A DNA stretch of 64,000 nt, from contig OX439040.1 of NCBI GenBank assembly GCA_949317995.1, positions 73,629,972 through 73,693,971 on the forward strand, given 5' to 3'. The position numbers and the translations under genes are program-made. Positions 19,509 through 30,195 of this stretch are shown here, in pieces. Source of the DNA: Acholoe squamosa (Eukaryota; Annelida; Polychaeta; Phyllodocida; Polynoidae). Position 1 is the first letter of the stretch, and each line of letters opens with the position of its first letter. The notes below the pieces were generated by a model. It was not told the DNA's origin and ran no database searches. It worked only from the letters and a program-made list of their open reading frames with translations.

Positions 19509-22064
19509 GACCCAGGGGAAGGCCACCAAGCATCTTACGGCCCCGCCCCCCTTTTGAACAATAAAATTGGAACGTCCCCCACATGCCATATTTCACACAT
19601 GAATGATGAAGCAGAATTAAATTCAGCAGAACAACAACACCATGACCACCACCCTGTGAATTGTGATGAAGACTCCTCATCAGACAGTGAGGACCTCTAT
19701 GAAAACCAGAACAAGAGAATTTCCACCCTCCAACTAAAAGTCGAGACCAGTAAGTATGGGCAGCAAGGTAAGACCTCTTACATTAATACTGAATTGACTA
19801 AAGGCGCAGTTAATGTTGATATCAATGGCAGTTCCTACAGAGCCCTTGTAGACTCTGGAGCCTCCCTTTCCTTTATCAGCCAGAAAATGGCAGATAAAAT
19901 CATATCAACCCCCAATTTCAGACATGGTAGGAGATCTCGTATGGTTATCCTACTAGCTGATAAATCCTCAGTTCAGGTCAACAATTCCATCACCATTACC
20001 TTTCTAATAGATAACACAGAGTTTAAAACAAGACTACATGTGGTCCCAAAGCTAAACCACCCCATAATTCTTGGCGTAAATTTTATGACCAAATATAGGG
20101 CCAAAATTTCCTTTGGGACCAAGTCCCCTTCACCACACTTCATAAGAGCAGCCAAAGGTCTAACCATGCCACCAAATTCTGAATCCACATTCAATGCAAT
20201 CGTCATAGGACCTGATTCCTTAATAGGTAAACCAGGCATCACAGAAAATGTTGACACGACATTACCGGTACTAATCAAACACGCCCTTGTTGAACCAAGG
20301 TCAACAAGAAAAATCATACCGGTAACAGTGGCCAACCCAAATGATTTTTCCATCAATATCAAAAAGCACATGAACCTAGGCATTTTTGCACTTAACAATC
20401 TAAACAAAGCCATTCCCATTGGAAAACTGAACAGCCAACACTCCCTCAACAGCATAATCTTTGACAAAGACATGCTCCCCATCAATTGTGGAGATGATCC
20501 CCTAGATCAGCTACCCAAAGGGGACGACCCTCTAAAATATACAATATGTGACAAGCTCACTGAGGCCCAAAAACAACAAATCAAAAACATTGTTGAATCA
20601 AATAGAGAGGCTTTTGTATTAAATGAGAGTGCTATAGGATTAAATGTTGAAAATGAGGTCAAATTAGAAAAAATCCCTGATTTCAAACCCTGCAACAGAC
20701 CATCCTATAGAATGTCACCCAAGAAAGAGATTTTCCAAAGAGAGCTGTTAGATAAACATTTACAGCAAGGTGTCATTGAAGAATGCACCAAACCCTGTGA
20801 GTGGAACTCCCCAGCTTTCTTAGTACCCAAACCCCAGGGAGACAGGTCTGTGGCCTCAGGATGGAGAATAGTCGTGGACTATAGATGGGTTAACCAAAAC
20901 CTAAAATCTTTTTCCTACTCCTTCCCCAGAGCAGACGACCTCATGCAACAAGTTGGCAGAACAGGTGCTAAATATTTTTCCAAATTGGATGTATACAGCG
21001 CCTACCATCAAATTCCTCTAGCTAAAGAATCAAGGCCTTTAACAACTTTCTCCGCCAATGGCACAAGATACATGGCCAAAGTATTACCCATGGGTTTAAA
21101 AACTTCTGGTTTGTCATTCATGAATGTAATGGAACAATTGCTCATGAAGTGCAAATACAGAAATGCAGTAGCCTATGTGGATGATGTGGCCATATACAGC
21201 CCCACATGGGAAAGACACCTGCAAGACCTAGATGAAGTGCTAAAACTTTTCATCAAAGGAAACATCAAATTAAAGTCAGAAAAATGTGAATTTGGCACCA
21301 CCAAAATGGAATTCTTAGGTTTTACCTTAGATCAACACGGCATCTCACCTTCCCCAGACAAAATCTCACCGGTTAAAACCTTCCCAGCACCTAAAAACAT
21401 CCACGACCTTAGGTGTTTCAATGGAATGGCACAATTCTATAAGAGATTCATTAGAGGTTTTGCCCATATAATGAAGCCCTTATATGAAGCCACAAAGGGT
21501 ACCTTCAAATGGACCACTCAATGCCAAACAGCCTTTGAAAAAATCAAAGCATCAATTTGCACTGAGGCAATCCTAAAATTCCCAGACTATAACAAACCCT
21601 TTATCATCTTCACAGACTCCAGCAATTTCAGCTTAGGAGCAGTTATTACACAGGTAGATGAACATGGTTTTTATAGACCCATTGAATTCTCTGGGAGAGG
21701 TCTAACACCTCAGGAAACCAGATATGGAATAACTGACAAAGAGCTACTTGGGATAATCTTCGCTGTCAAAAAGTTCCACCATTATGTGGACGGCACTCAC
21801 TTCAAAGTATATTCAGATCACACTGCCCTAGTCTCCCTCTTCAACAAAAAGGAGAATATCACCAATGGGAGATTGGCAAGATGGATAGATACTGTTATGT
21901 CCTATGATTTTGAAGTGAAATACCTACAAGGTAGAGCCAATTTAGTGGCAGATTGCCTGTCTAGAAGAAAATATCCCCCTGGCTCTGATGATCCATACCA
22001 ATTAGATCACAAGGAAAAATTATCCTCCCACCAAAGAGGGTACAATTTTCAGATATATCCATGA
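19509..22064 (+). CDS. pol: Outer Pol, protease-RT-RNase H part
   Basis: Continues the gag frame after the TAG, so no separate ATG is needed. Aspartic protease has DSGAS at 19851-19865 and IILGVNF near 20065. Reverse transcriptase has the ordered motifs WRIVVDYRWVNQN, FSKLDVYSAYHQI, LPMGLKTS and YVDD (near 21175). RNase H carries FTDSSNFSLGA, DKELL, YSDHTAL and VADCLSRR. Order and motifs are those of Ty3/gypsy-type pol. The frame stops at 22062-22064, before integrase, and overlaps the next ORF by ATGA. Whether that stop is natural or a mutation is unclear. Confidence 0.9.
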   Translation, partial: DPGEGHQASYGPAPLLNNKIGTSPTCHISHMNDEAELNSAEQQHHDHHPVNCDEDSSSDSEDLYENQNKRISTLQLKVETSKYGQQGKTSYINTELTKGAVNVDINGSSYRALVDSGASLSFISQKMADKIISTPNFRHGRRSRMVILLADKSSVQVNNSITITFLIDNTEFKTRLHVVPKLNHPIILGVNFMTKYRAKISFGTKSPSPHFIRAAKGLTMPPNSESTFNAIVIGPDSLIGKPGITENVDTTLPVLIKHALVEPRSTRKIIPVTVANPNDFSINIKKHMNLGIFALNNLNKAIPIGKLNSQHSLNSIIFDKDMLPINCGDDPLDQLPKGDDPLKYTICDKLTEAQKQQIKNIVESNREAFVLNESAIGLNVENEVKLEKIPDFKPCNRPSYRMSPKKEIFQRELLDKHLQQGVIEECTKPCEWNSPAFLVPKPQGDRSVASGWRIVVDYRWVNQNLKSFSYSFPRADDLMQQVGRTGAKYFSKLDVYSAYHQIPLAKESRPLTTFSANGTRYMAKVLPMGLKTSGLSFMNVMEQLLMKCKYRNAVAYVDDVAIYSPTWERHLQDLDEVLKLFIKGNIKLKSEKCEFGTTKMEFLGFTLDQHGISPSPDKISPVKTFPAPKNIHDLRCFNGMAQFYKRFIRGFAHIMKPLYEATKGTFKWTTQCQTAFEKIKASICTEAILKFPDYNKPFIIFTDSSNFSLGAVITQVDEHGFYRPIEFSGRGLTPQETRYGITDKELLGIIFAVKKFHHYVDGTHFKVYSDHTALVSLFNKKENITNGRLARWIDTVMSYDFEVKYLQGRANLVADCLSRRKYPPGSDDPYQLDHKEKLSSHQRGYNFQIYP

Positions 22065-22801
22065 CAAAGGTTTTCAGATCAGACGACCCAATCCCCAATA
22101 ATCCCATCTGTTTGGGACCTCCTAGATCAATATTAAAAGGAGGCAGAATTTGGGGAAGCACAAATAAACCACCAAAAGGCGTCATAGCAAGAAAGGGCAC
22201 CCCAGAAAGGCAGCAAGGTGTGAATCCTGACCTGTGTTTACTCACTCGAGCACAGTCCCAGTCCCAGGATGACACACCTCCAGCAGCCAGCCAATCAGCG
22301 CCCAGTAAAAAGACCCGCCCACTCAAGCCTAAGTGCAGCAGTCCTCGCCCCAGAGGCAGGCCCGCCAAATCTAGGTCACCTAGGGTCTCCATCAAAGCTG
22401 CAAACGCCAAGAGAGCTAAGCTCTCCCGCCGTGTGCTACCTCTAGCTGAAAGGGCAATTCAGGAAATCTGTAAACACCAATCCCTGACACCTTCTAGAGA
22501 AACACTGATTAAAAGCCAAAAAGAAGACCTTTTTGCATCCTCCATGGCAAACTACATTGAAAAAGGTAGCCTGCCACACGACTCAGGATTAATGAATCAA
22601 ATACTACGTAACCACGACCAATTCATCTTACTGGATGAAGTCCTCTTTAGAATTACTGATACCAACTTGGGTAAAACCCTAGAGCCCACACTGCAAATTG
22701 TAATTCCAGAAAAGTGGACAGAATTTAGTGGAAGCAACCCATTGCTCTCCCCTAGGTGGACACCTAGGTCCAGCCAAAACCTATACAGCCATAAGGGCTA
22801 G
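22061..22801 (+). CDS. pol: Outer Pol linker / integrase N-terminal piece (frame-shifted)
   Basis: ATG at 22061 overlaps the RT-RNaseH stop (ATGA). The 246-codon ORF starts with a basic linker holding an AT-hook-like PRGRPAK, then helical sequence and LQIVIPEKW, the usual lead-in to the integrase zinc finger. The finger itself continues in another frame from 22728. The frame therefore changes near 22716-22728, next to a TTT run, and the last 25 codons here are probably junk. No good -1 slippery heptamer is visible at the upstream overlap. Confidence 0.65.
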   Translation: MTKVFRSDDPIPNNPICLGPPRSILKGGRIWGSTNKPPKGVIARKGTPERQQGVNPDLCLLTRAQSQSQDDTPPAASQSAPSKKTRPLKPKCSSPRPRGRPAKSRSPRVSIKAANAKRAKLSRRVLPLAERAIQEICKHQSLTPSRETLIKSQKEDLFASSMANYIEKGSLPHDSGLMNQILRNHDQFILLDEVLFRITDTNLGKTLEPTLQIVIPEKWTEFSGSNPLLSPRWTPRSSQNLYSHKG

Positions 22802-23990
22802 GTATTACTGGAGATCAATGTTTAAAGAAGTTTTTGACTTCTGCGGTACTTGCCACACATGCCTGACCACCAAAAAGAGACCCAAAAACCTGAAAACTCC
22901 AATGAAACTACGTGACCCAGTACTCACAGCATACTCTCATGTCACCATGGACACAATAGGCCCTTTTTCCAAGGCCGCTGATGGCTCTCACTACATACAT
23001 GTGGTGACCGACCATGCCACCAGGCATGTAACTGCCTGGACAAGTGAAGAAAATACGGCTGCAATTGTAGCACTTGGTTTCTTCCAAAGAGTCATATGTA
23101 TCCATGGCACTCCCTCAGTACTGAACACAGATAATGCCCAGCAATACGTCTCAAAATTATTCAAATATTTCTGTGAAAAGTTCGGCATTAAACATGTGAC
23201 AGGAAGTGCACATTGGTCTAGGTCTCAAGGTCTCTGTGAGCGCCAACATCAAACCATAGAATCATCCCTCAGAGCTTTTGTATCAAAATCACAAAAACAC
23301 TGGTCAACCTTCCTGCAAGCTGTAGTCTTCAGTATTAATAATACTATAAGCAGCGCCTTAGGCTACTCACCAAATTTGTTAGTCTTTGGCAAGCAGACAC
23401 ACCTACCAACTGAAGCAGCTTTGTCCTTGATTAAAGCTGAAAAAGACTCAAGCACCAAGGAGAAAATTATGACAAGCCTACTACAGTTGAGGGATGATAT
23501 TCAAATGAAAGCTGCAGAAAACATGATCTCTGCTCACAAAAAGATGAAAGCCAGACATGACACTTCAGCAGAACTCAGCTCATATAACACAGGCCAATTG
23601 GTATATTTACATATACCCACCCTACTAGTCAAATGTACATCAAAAAAGTTGCAACCCACATACTCAGGCCCCTACATCATAATGAGGATGACTTCACCAG
23701 TTACAGCTATTCTAAAGAGGCTACAAGATGGAAAAGTACTGAAGAAATCAGTACATGTATCAAGGCTGAGGAGACCAATCACAAGAGCTAGCGCCAAAGC
23801 CATCATAAAAAGGCTACAATCAGGGCCCACAAGCTCACTTCACGACCCCGACCAAGACGACCCCTCCAATGTGAGTCTCACCACTCACAAAACAAAGAAA
23901 AAGAGAGGAAGGCCAGCCAAAAAGGGAATAATCTCCTTCAGCCCCATGCCCTCCAGAAAATCAAGAAAAATTTCTAAGCGTCCATTATAG
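22728..23990 (+). CDS. pol: Outer integrase
   Basis: Joins proviral DNA to host DNA. The HHCC finger (THCSPLGGHLG ... CGTCHTC) is at 22733-22863. The DDE core has TMDTIGPF near 22947, NTDNAQQY near 23125 and LCERQHQT near 23234. The C-terminal part has YSGPYIIMRM (GPY/F module). The tail carries KKKRGRPAKK, an AT-hook motif. The frame is open only from 22704 (TAA at 22701-22703), so the protein depends on a frame change from the preceding ORF. The catalytic residues are intact. Confidence 0.85.
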   Translation: MEATHCSPLGGHLGPAKTYTAIRARYYWRSMFKEVFDFCGTCHTCLTTKKRPKNLKTPMKLRDPVLTAYSHVTMDTIGPFSKAADGSHYIHVVTDHATRHVTAWTSEENTAAIVALGFFQRVICIHGTPSVLNTDNAQQYVSKLFKYFCEKFGIKHVTGSAHWSRSQGLCERQHQTIESSLRAFVSKSQKHWSTFLQAVVFSINNTISSALGYSPNLLVFGKQTHLPTEAALSLIKAEKDSSTKEKIMTSLLQLRDDIQMKAAENMISAHKKMKARHDTSAELSSYNTGQLVYLHIPTLLVKCTSKKLQPTYSGPYIIMRMTSPVTAILKRLQDGKVLKKSVHVSRLRRPITRASAKAIIKRLQSGPTSSLHDPDQDDPSNVSLTTHKTKKKRGRPAKKGIISFSPMPSRKSRKISKRPL

Positions 23991-24770
23991 ATCATAAGAC
24001 GTTGTGTCAAACACCAAGCATCCATATAAACAACCCTCCTTTAATCCCCACAGGCGCCACGCGCCCCAACCAAATTAATCAACCATTAATACACCAACCA
24101 CTTAAACACACTGACAGCAACAGTCACAGACCAACGCCCAACCTATTTATACTAACAGCCATAAAAATTCCTATGCATCCAAAATCAACACAGCCTTGAT
24201 TAACTGTATATAAACACACCTACCCTTTCTAAGTGGAACGCCAAACACTGGCAAATGGATTATCAAATAATTAGGTTAGGTTAGACACGCCACATACCGA
24301 CCGCCCAAGGCAGCGCTGTATCCTCGGTTTGTGTATAAACTTCAATACACACATGCGACGGCTTGTTACCACTTCAAGACCACTATTTCCAATGATAAAC
24401 CTATTGTAGGAAGATGGATCTCTGACACCCGTATCCCATGTTTACACCACTGTTTCCGCCGACCTTTAAGTGCTGTGGTGGCAGATATACAAATCAATAA
24501 CGCGCCACCCTCAAGGTCTTTAAAAACCCCACAGGGTCGCCATAGTGACCATATCACCTTGGCTAGGGATAAACACCCCCGCCAAGCTTCCCAATATTCT
24601 ATTTTTAAACAATATCTCACCACCAACCAATCCAGGCCAGGATAACCCTAATTTGCATAAGGGGCCGATCAACCCCCCTTGCATCCACCAATAATATTTG
24701 GCCTACGCCCTCTCAGGGCAAGACATACCACCTATGGGAGATCTTAGACTGAGAAGTAGCCAAACTCAGT
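23991..24770 (+). other. Non-coding stretch after outer integrase
   Basis: A/C-rich, without a supported gene. Short open frames here lack recognisable features. Confidence 0.5.
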
Positions 24771-24776
24771 CTCAGA

Positions 24777-24903
24777 TTTATAAGCGCTTGCCCACCCACA
24801 TCTGATCACAACACAACCCACAACCAATACCACCACACCTTAAACACGGCAACAAGTGTCTGGAAAGGGACCATGGCAGACCCATCGTGCAACCAGCCCA
24901 GGT
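24777..24903 (+). promoter_or_regulatory. Candidate internal promoter with mini first exon
   Basis: TTTATAAG (24777-24784) is followed 89 bases on by an ATG in strong context (GACCATGG, ATG at 24873). Nine codons and two bases later comes a good donor, CCCAG|GTAGGA (GT at 24902-24903). The phase-2 end of this mini exon fits the acceptor at 30436-30437, entering the frame of the 3' accessory ORF. The layout recalls the internal promoter of foamy viruses. It is a prediction; no transcript is known. Confidence 0.4.
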
Positions 24904-25151
24904 AGGACTATCTTATGGGTCTATTTTAGCATTTAGGATTTTTAACAGTCGTTCTAGCATTGTACATGATAGTAGTTTTATTATCATGGTGCCCAGGTAC
25001 CCCTATTAACCAATGGCGGTGTGAGCCTTAAGTGTGTGTAAAATGTGGAAGAACTTCTCCACTATCCTATAAATTTTAACATTGATAATCCAATTTACTA
25101 AACCTCTTCAGCCAAGCAAATTCCCCACCTTTACCTCTCCCCCATTCACAG

Positions 25152-25711
25152 CCCACTTAGACCCTTTTTCCTTTATGACTTACAGCCTGGACCCACCGGC
25201 AAATAAGCACGGCCCAAATGCTACATGGACCATACACAGCCTCCTGGGACCACATGGGATCAGGAGTGATCTCATGGATCCTTTTGAAATTAGGAGCATA
25301 ATCATGGAACAGCAACACCTCATCACCTTCCTCGCCCAGGAAGATATTAAACATTACCTCAGCAGCCCTGTGCTAAGACAGGAGCTGGACATGAGCAATC
25401 ACTCCATAGCAGCAACCATAAAAGCCTTCATGGTCGCTGTAGCTGGGGATAATCCCCGCCGGCCTCCATGGGGCAGGTTTAACCATAGATCTGCATCATA
25501 CATAGCACTCTTATGTGCTCGCACGCTTCTAGCGTCAGAACAGCCCCTCAGGGACTTACCCCGCCAATACTCCAGAATTGGACGCGAATTGGCCATAAGG
25601 AATACAGCCAGCCTAGTATTCCAGTTTGCTGTTTTCGAGATAAACAGGTTTCATGCTCAAGCACGTGTACCGCCCCTGACAACGACAACAGGCACCAGTC
25701 CATCTGCATAA
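25152..25711 (+). CDS. Unknown ORF between outer pol and env
   Basis: A strong acceptor (CTCTCCCCCATTCACAG, AG at 25150-25151) precedes an ATG at 25175 that opens 178 codons. The protein is soluble-looking and mostly helical, with no signal peptide, membrane segment or zinc-binding motif. A central PPWGRFN segment is its most distinctive point. The ORF lies in the accessory-gene position of complex retroviruses. I do not recognise it. It is not in frame with the mini exon at 24873, so it would need a different leader. Confidence 0.5.
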
Positions 25712-25817
25712 ATCCACTCATGTGACAACAACCCTACCACCCACAGAATCCCCGACCTTTGTAAATACTTGACCATACTAACATCCCATTTGTGACTAAG
25801 CTAATGTTATTTTTAAA

Positions 25818-28571
25818 ATGAACCCCACCATCAAAATTTTCAAAAATCCTCAAAATTTTCAATTTTTTTTCTCATTTTCTAGAGCAGCAGCCATCCTAGC
25901 AGTCTGTATATTCTTACATATGCTCCTCGGCTGCACCTTAACATCAGACACCAATCTGAACACCATCTTCAGACCCAACTATGGCGCACTGTTTACCAAG
26001 TTACCCCAAACATTACTAGCCAATTACATGGACTATCCATTGACCTTCAGCCTTAACTTGACCTTTGACCAGAACCTAAGTCAGCCAGAACTACTCAGCC
26101 CACTCATCAGCACTGATGCACCCCAATACATTAAGCACACAGCCCATGCCCTAGATAACATGATACAGAGCCTATTCTCCAAGTCAAAAACAACACTAAA
26201 AACCTTGTCAAAATTGATTTCACCTCCAAACGTCAGAAAAGCCAGAAATGCCCCCGGCCAAGTCATTGGTGACATTTTAAGAGCTTCAATAGGCCTCGGG
26301 ACTCAACCAGAAATTGACATTTTGAATTCTGAAATGTCTGACCTGGATAAAAAGTTAGCCACCAAAATGCACGTGGTAGAATTAGCCACACATTTCTTGT
26401 TAAATATTTCGGAATTTAATTACAATTCTGTCAACATCTTCTCAAAATTCCAAAACGACACTGATGATGCTCTATCTTTTATTTCCGGAAAATTAGAGCA
26501 TTTAAATTCAAACATCTCATCAATATTATTAAAATTAGAACTCCAATCCAGACAAGACACCTTCTATTCCATGTTATTCACAGCAGCAAATTCTCAAATA
26601 GAGTCTTTAATTGACCTCCAAAGCGACTTGGAAAATCTGCTCTTAACCATTAATAATCTACTTGAGGGCACCCTACCCCAATCCATCATCACACAAGACG
26701 ACCTCAGTTTAGGTTTAAACAATTTATCCAGCCTCCTGCACGAGGCACACCACGGCATTATTTTAGAAGGCCTACCCATAAGTTATTATTATCAACGCCG
26801 AGTACATGTGCACTGGAGCCATAACTCGAGCCTGTTAATAACCATACCAGTACCCATAACCAGAGGGGGAAGCACCTTTTCTATATTTAGAATAGAAACC
26901 TTCCCCGTACCTTTCGACACCTCCGACACTAAGTCAGTAGGTCACACCCAGGTGGAGCCACTTCCCGGCTACTTGGCTATGTCCAGGACCCACTCACACT
27001 ACATACAGTTTACACAAGCTGACCTGGATATGTGTGACCTCGGCCACCTTATCAGCTGTAACCTACCCCTACCTCTGTTGTCGGCCACACACCCCACATG
27101 CACTCTATCCCTATTTTTAGACCTACCGGAGGCGGTGCACCATACTTGCAGTTTTAAAGCACACATGGCAGCACCCATACCAAATCTTATCCAACCCCTA
27201 TCTCACAGCACTTTCCTATTAATAACCGACCATCCCACTTCCATGCTCCAATGCACAGATTCAGGCCAAGTCGAAATTAAAAATAGCGCATACTCAGTCA
27301 TCTCAGTCCCATGCCTGTGCTCCATTAAAAATGCAGGCATGATTTTAACCAATTCTGATTTTTCTTGCACCCAAAATTTCACCCTAGAACCCATATCAAA
27401 GGCCTATTTCAATTTACCACTGTGGCGACATTTTGGTCAACCTCCAGCCAATGTTTCCGGCATCACCATGGCAACCACTACCCAGACCCTTCACCTGCCC
27501 AATTTTGAAAAATTAAAACACCTACACAATCGAAAAATAGCACCCCTCTTTCAAGACACCCTAACCCTTAAAAGAGCCGCACAGGGACTTAAGGACCAAT
27601 CAGCCCTCCTATCCACCAACTCCCTGATGCATCTGGGATATCACCTCCAGTTCTCACCCTGGATACACTTGGTATCACCCCTCCTGGCACTACTTTGCTG
27701 CGCATTAACCCTTAAAAACCATCTTCGTGTCAATCAATTGGCGTGCTTTATCACACTAGTCTCAGCAACCCGAACACCCAAGATGGCTAATGCGGAGAGT
27801 TGGGATCGTTTTAAAGATCTGATACGCCAAGCTAACAAAAACTGGCCAGCCCCACAAACGACCCCAGACACCGATCTAGATTTTGTACAGTCGCCTGGCC
27901 GCTACCAGAACATGTTCACCTGGATTTTAGTAGCAACCCTCCTATACATCACATGGATTACCGCCAAGAGGTGTCTGCGACACTGGCCCTACTGCAAACA
28001 GGACAGCCACAGGACACCTTTAATTGTGGCCAAGATTCATGCCAACGGTCAAACTTTTGATTTCACCGTTGGCAAGATGATCTATGGACAAAATCTCTGG
28101 GCCCACACCATCACAGCCCCTAAGGTCTCCCCAGCTCGCCTTACGGCACCCCTGGGCAGACACCTGGATCTCCATTGGAAGTCTGACATCAGGACAATAA
28201 TCGGGGGACAAGTCCGACAGATCCCGCTGCAGCGCTATCCTCCGGTACCACTTCTATGGAGAATACCGCTGTACAGGGTCTTAAAAGGAGCTCACCACAT
28301 GACAGTGGTCATCTCCTCAGAAGGACAACCCGATTTCCAACTTGCATCCAGTGACACTGACCCCGCCATACAACTACCTTGTGAGTCCTGGCCGGCTGAT
28401 CGCCATGACTCCCCGGCTGAGCTCAAAAAGTACACCCCACTCCGGCATCAGCCAAAGAAAGACAAATATATGTACAGGCAACCGGAGATGATGCTCACAC
28501 CACCCTCAACATCAACCAGCGGTAAGTTTTCATCAGAAACCTATTTTGATCCTCATGTGGGGATCAATTAA
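25818..28571 (+). CDS. env: Outer envelope glycoprotein, fusion-protein-like
   Basis: 917 aa from ATG 25818, after an acceptor-like CTACCACCCACAG at 25746. A hydrophobic signal segment is at residues 22-40. A basic stretch around residues 139-143 precedes a Gly-containing amphipathic segment (about 147-161) and a long helical, heptad-like region to about 310. This resembles the baculovirus F / insect errantivirus env layout. Many N-glycosylation sites and a Cys-rich region (405-520) follow. Hydrophobic segments are at 614-632 and 700-717. The remaining 200 residues would be a very long inner tail. The frame is intact. The family link is by layout only. Confidence 0.8.
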   Translation: MNPTIKIFKNPQNFQFFFSFSRAAAILAVCIFLHMLLGCTLTSDTNLNTIFRPNYGALFTKLPQTLLANYMDYPLTFSLNLTFDQNLSQPELLSPLISTDAPQYIKHTAHALDNMIQSLFSKSKTTLKTLSKLISPPNVRKARNAPGQVIGDILRASIGLGTQPEIDILNSEMSDLDKKLATKMHVVELATHFLLNISEFNYNSVNIFSKFQNDTDDALSFISGKLEHLNSNISSILLKLELQSRQDTFYSMLFTAANSQIESLIDLQSDLENLLLTINNLLEGTLPQSIITQDDLSLGLNNLSSLLHEAHHGIILEGLPISYYYQRRVHVHWSHNSSLLITIPVPITRGGSTFSIFRIETFPVPFDTSDTKSVGHTQVEPLPGYLAMSRTHSHYIQFTQADLDMCDLGHLISCNLPLPLLSATHPTCTLSLFLDLPEAVHHTCSFKAHMAAPIPNLIQPLSHSTFLLITDHPTSMLQCTDSGQVEIKNSAYSVISVPCLCSIKNAGMILTNSDFSCTQNFTLEPISKAYFNLPLWRHFGQPPANVSGITMATTTQTLHLPNFEKLKHLHNRKIAPLFQDTLTLKRAAQGLKDQSALLSTNSLMHLGYHLQFSPWIHLVSPLLALLCCALTLKNHLRVNQLACFITLVSATRTPKMANAESWDRFKDLIRQANKNWPAPQTTPDTDLDFVQSPGRYQNMFTWILVATLLYITWITAKRCLRHWPYCKQDSHRTPLIVAKIHANGQTFDFTVGKMIYGQNLWAHTITAPKVSPARLTAPLGRHLDLHWKSDIRTIIGGQVRQIPLQRYPPVPLLWRIPLYRVLKGAHHMTVVISSEGQPDFQLASSDTDPAIQLPCESWPADRHDSPAELKKYTPLRHQPKKDKYMYRQPEMMLTPPSTSTSGKFSSETYFDPHVGIN
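28519..28527 (+). promoter_or_regulatory. Splice donor inside the env tail
   Basis: AGCG|GTAAGT, GT at 28522-28523, a near-perfect donor located 48 bases before the env stop. Joined to the acceptor at 30437 it leads into a third-exon frame that stays open for about 42 codons, so an alternative env tail is possible. Confidence 0.45.
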
Positions 28572-30195
28572 CCGCCGGCCACCCCCCATATAACCTGGTA
28601 ATGGACTCTCCCGGTCGCCCAATCCACCGGATAGCCCCATCTAACACCTTCATGTGGGGATCATCCCCATCCTCAATAGCTCTAAACCCGACCCCACCCA
28701 CCATTAAAACCTTTAACAACATCTCCAGTACCATAGCACAGTTTCGACCCACAATAACACAGTTATTTCGACTCACTGTGAAGGCCCACTGCACGATGAG
28801 ACGTCGCCATCTTGTTTCTGACGTCGCGTCTGGTTCCCCGCCAAACGCTGCATCAGAACGCCGGCGCTGTGTCTCACCACTGCCGTCGGCCTCCCCAACG
28901 TCAGATCTCTTTCATTTTTCCCACGTTGGCATGACAACATTAACGTCAGTCAGGACACCCGCACTCAATATCTGCGTCAAAACAATAACATAAGCACGTG
29001 TTAGCAATATCACTAGACTTGTTTTCGACCCAAGTTAACAATACCAACCCGCATGGGAATTGAAAGCCCGCCCTTGCCAATTTAGAAGCCCAGAATAAAC
29101 AACATAACTTCTAACTGGTGGTGGACTTTCAAGTATTATTGGATAAAATCACAGGCAAATCAGGCTCATGGCACTTGTTATAATCATCACAGTCATTTAT
29201 CACAATCAATTTTCAATCACATCCTCGCATTTGGCCGGCCACCTTCTGGATCTAGCCTTTTCCTCTTCATAGCCTTCCCGGCCGCACCACGTGCATCTCG
29301 AGGAGTTCCTCGCCTCAGCCCACCTTCTGAAAAACATGACCGATACCCCAGCTAAATACCCACAACTCACAAATACCACCTCTACAAACAAATTTCAAAA
29401 TTCAGAAGGATAATCAATCCAGTTCCATAGACAATTCCAATTCCCCATACTAGCGTTATACCTTTTTGTTTGTTTATTCTACCCCTCAAACAAAAGACTG
29501 TACATACCATCCTCGCCTAACAGCGGACCAAGCAGGGCCCACTGGCCCCTCCCTCCGGGCCATCATAGGGTCCACGCACGAGCCCACACACCGCCGGCAC
29601 CGTGCCCAAAAAGACCCACAAAAGGACGACTCTGAAATTACACAAACACACAGGTGTCAAACCAACGGCGCCACGCCCTACTGTACATAGTCCCAAAATT
29701 CCCCAAAAAATCATCCACCTGTACTCACCCAAACATGCCCACAGCCACGATGAGTAGAAAGACCGCCCCAGACGGCATGGAGATCAGTCTTGACAGCACA
29801 ATCATGTCTCCTTTTTCTCCTTTTTCGACCTTTTTCGACAATATTTCAGGCCTCCGTTTTGTCAGTCTTAGTCGCCCCTTTCTGATCCCAAAATAGCCTC
29901 CGCTCTCTTTTATATCAGGATCCAAAACGGGAGCATAAAGTTAATTTTTTGACCATATTTTTCAAAAAGCGCATCACCAAAATTCAAAATTCCAGCCAAC
30001 CAAACCCACCTTTAGACCCCAAAACAATCCAACCCAAAATTGAGACATCCCCTACACATGACCCAATGAGGCCATGGCAAGTCTACACCATTGACCATGC
30101 CATTTTGACCATGTCCTTACACGAACGCTGAACAAACGCCAGCTCAGTGGCGCCAGCCAATGTTTATCGCACGAACTAAATAAGAACAGGTCCCC
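28572..30195 (+). other. Non-coding stretch after outer env
   Basis: 1.6 kb, A/C-rich, with only short open frames. I see no supported gene. It would be intronic if the donors at 24902 or 28522 splice to 30438. Confidence 0.5.

Noticed and set aside
21992..22064. Programmed -1 frameshift between outer RNase H and integrase ORFs
   Set aside because: The frames overlap, but no slippery heptamer in the right phase is present (GGAAAAATTA does not fit).
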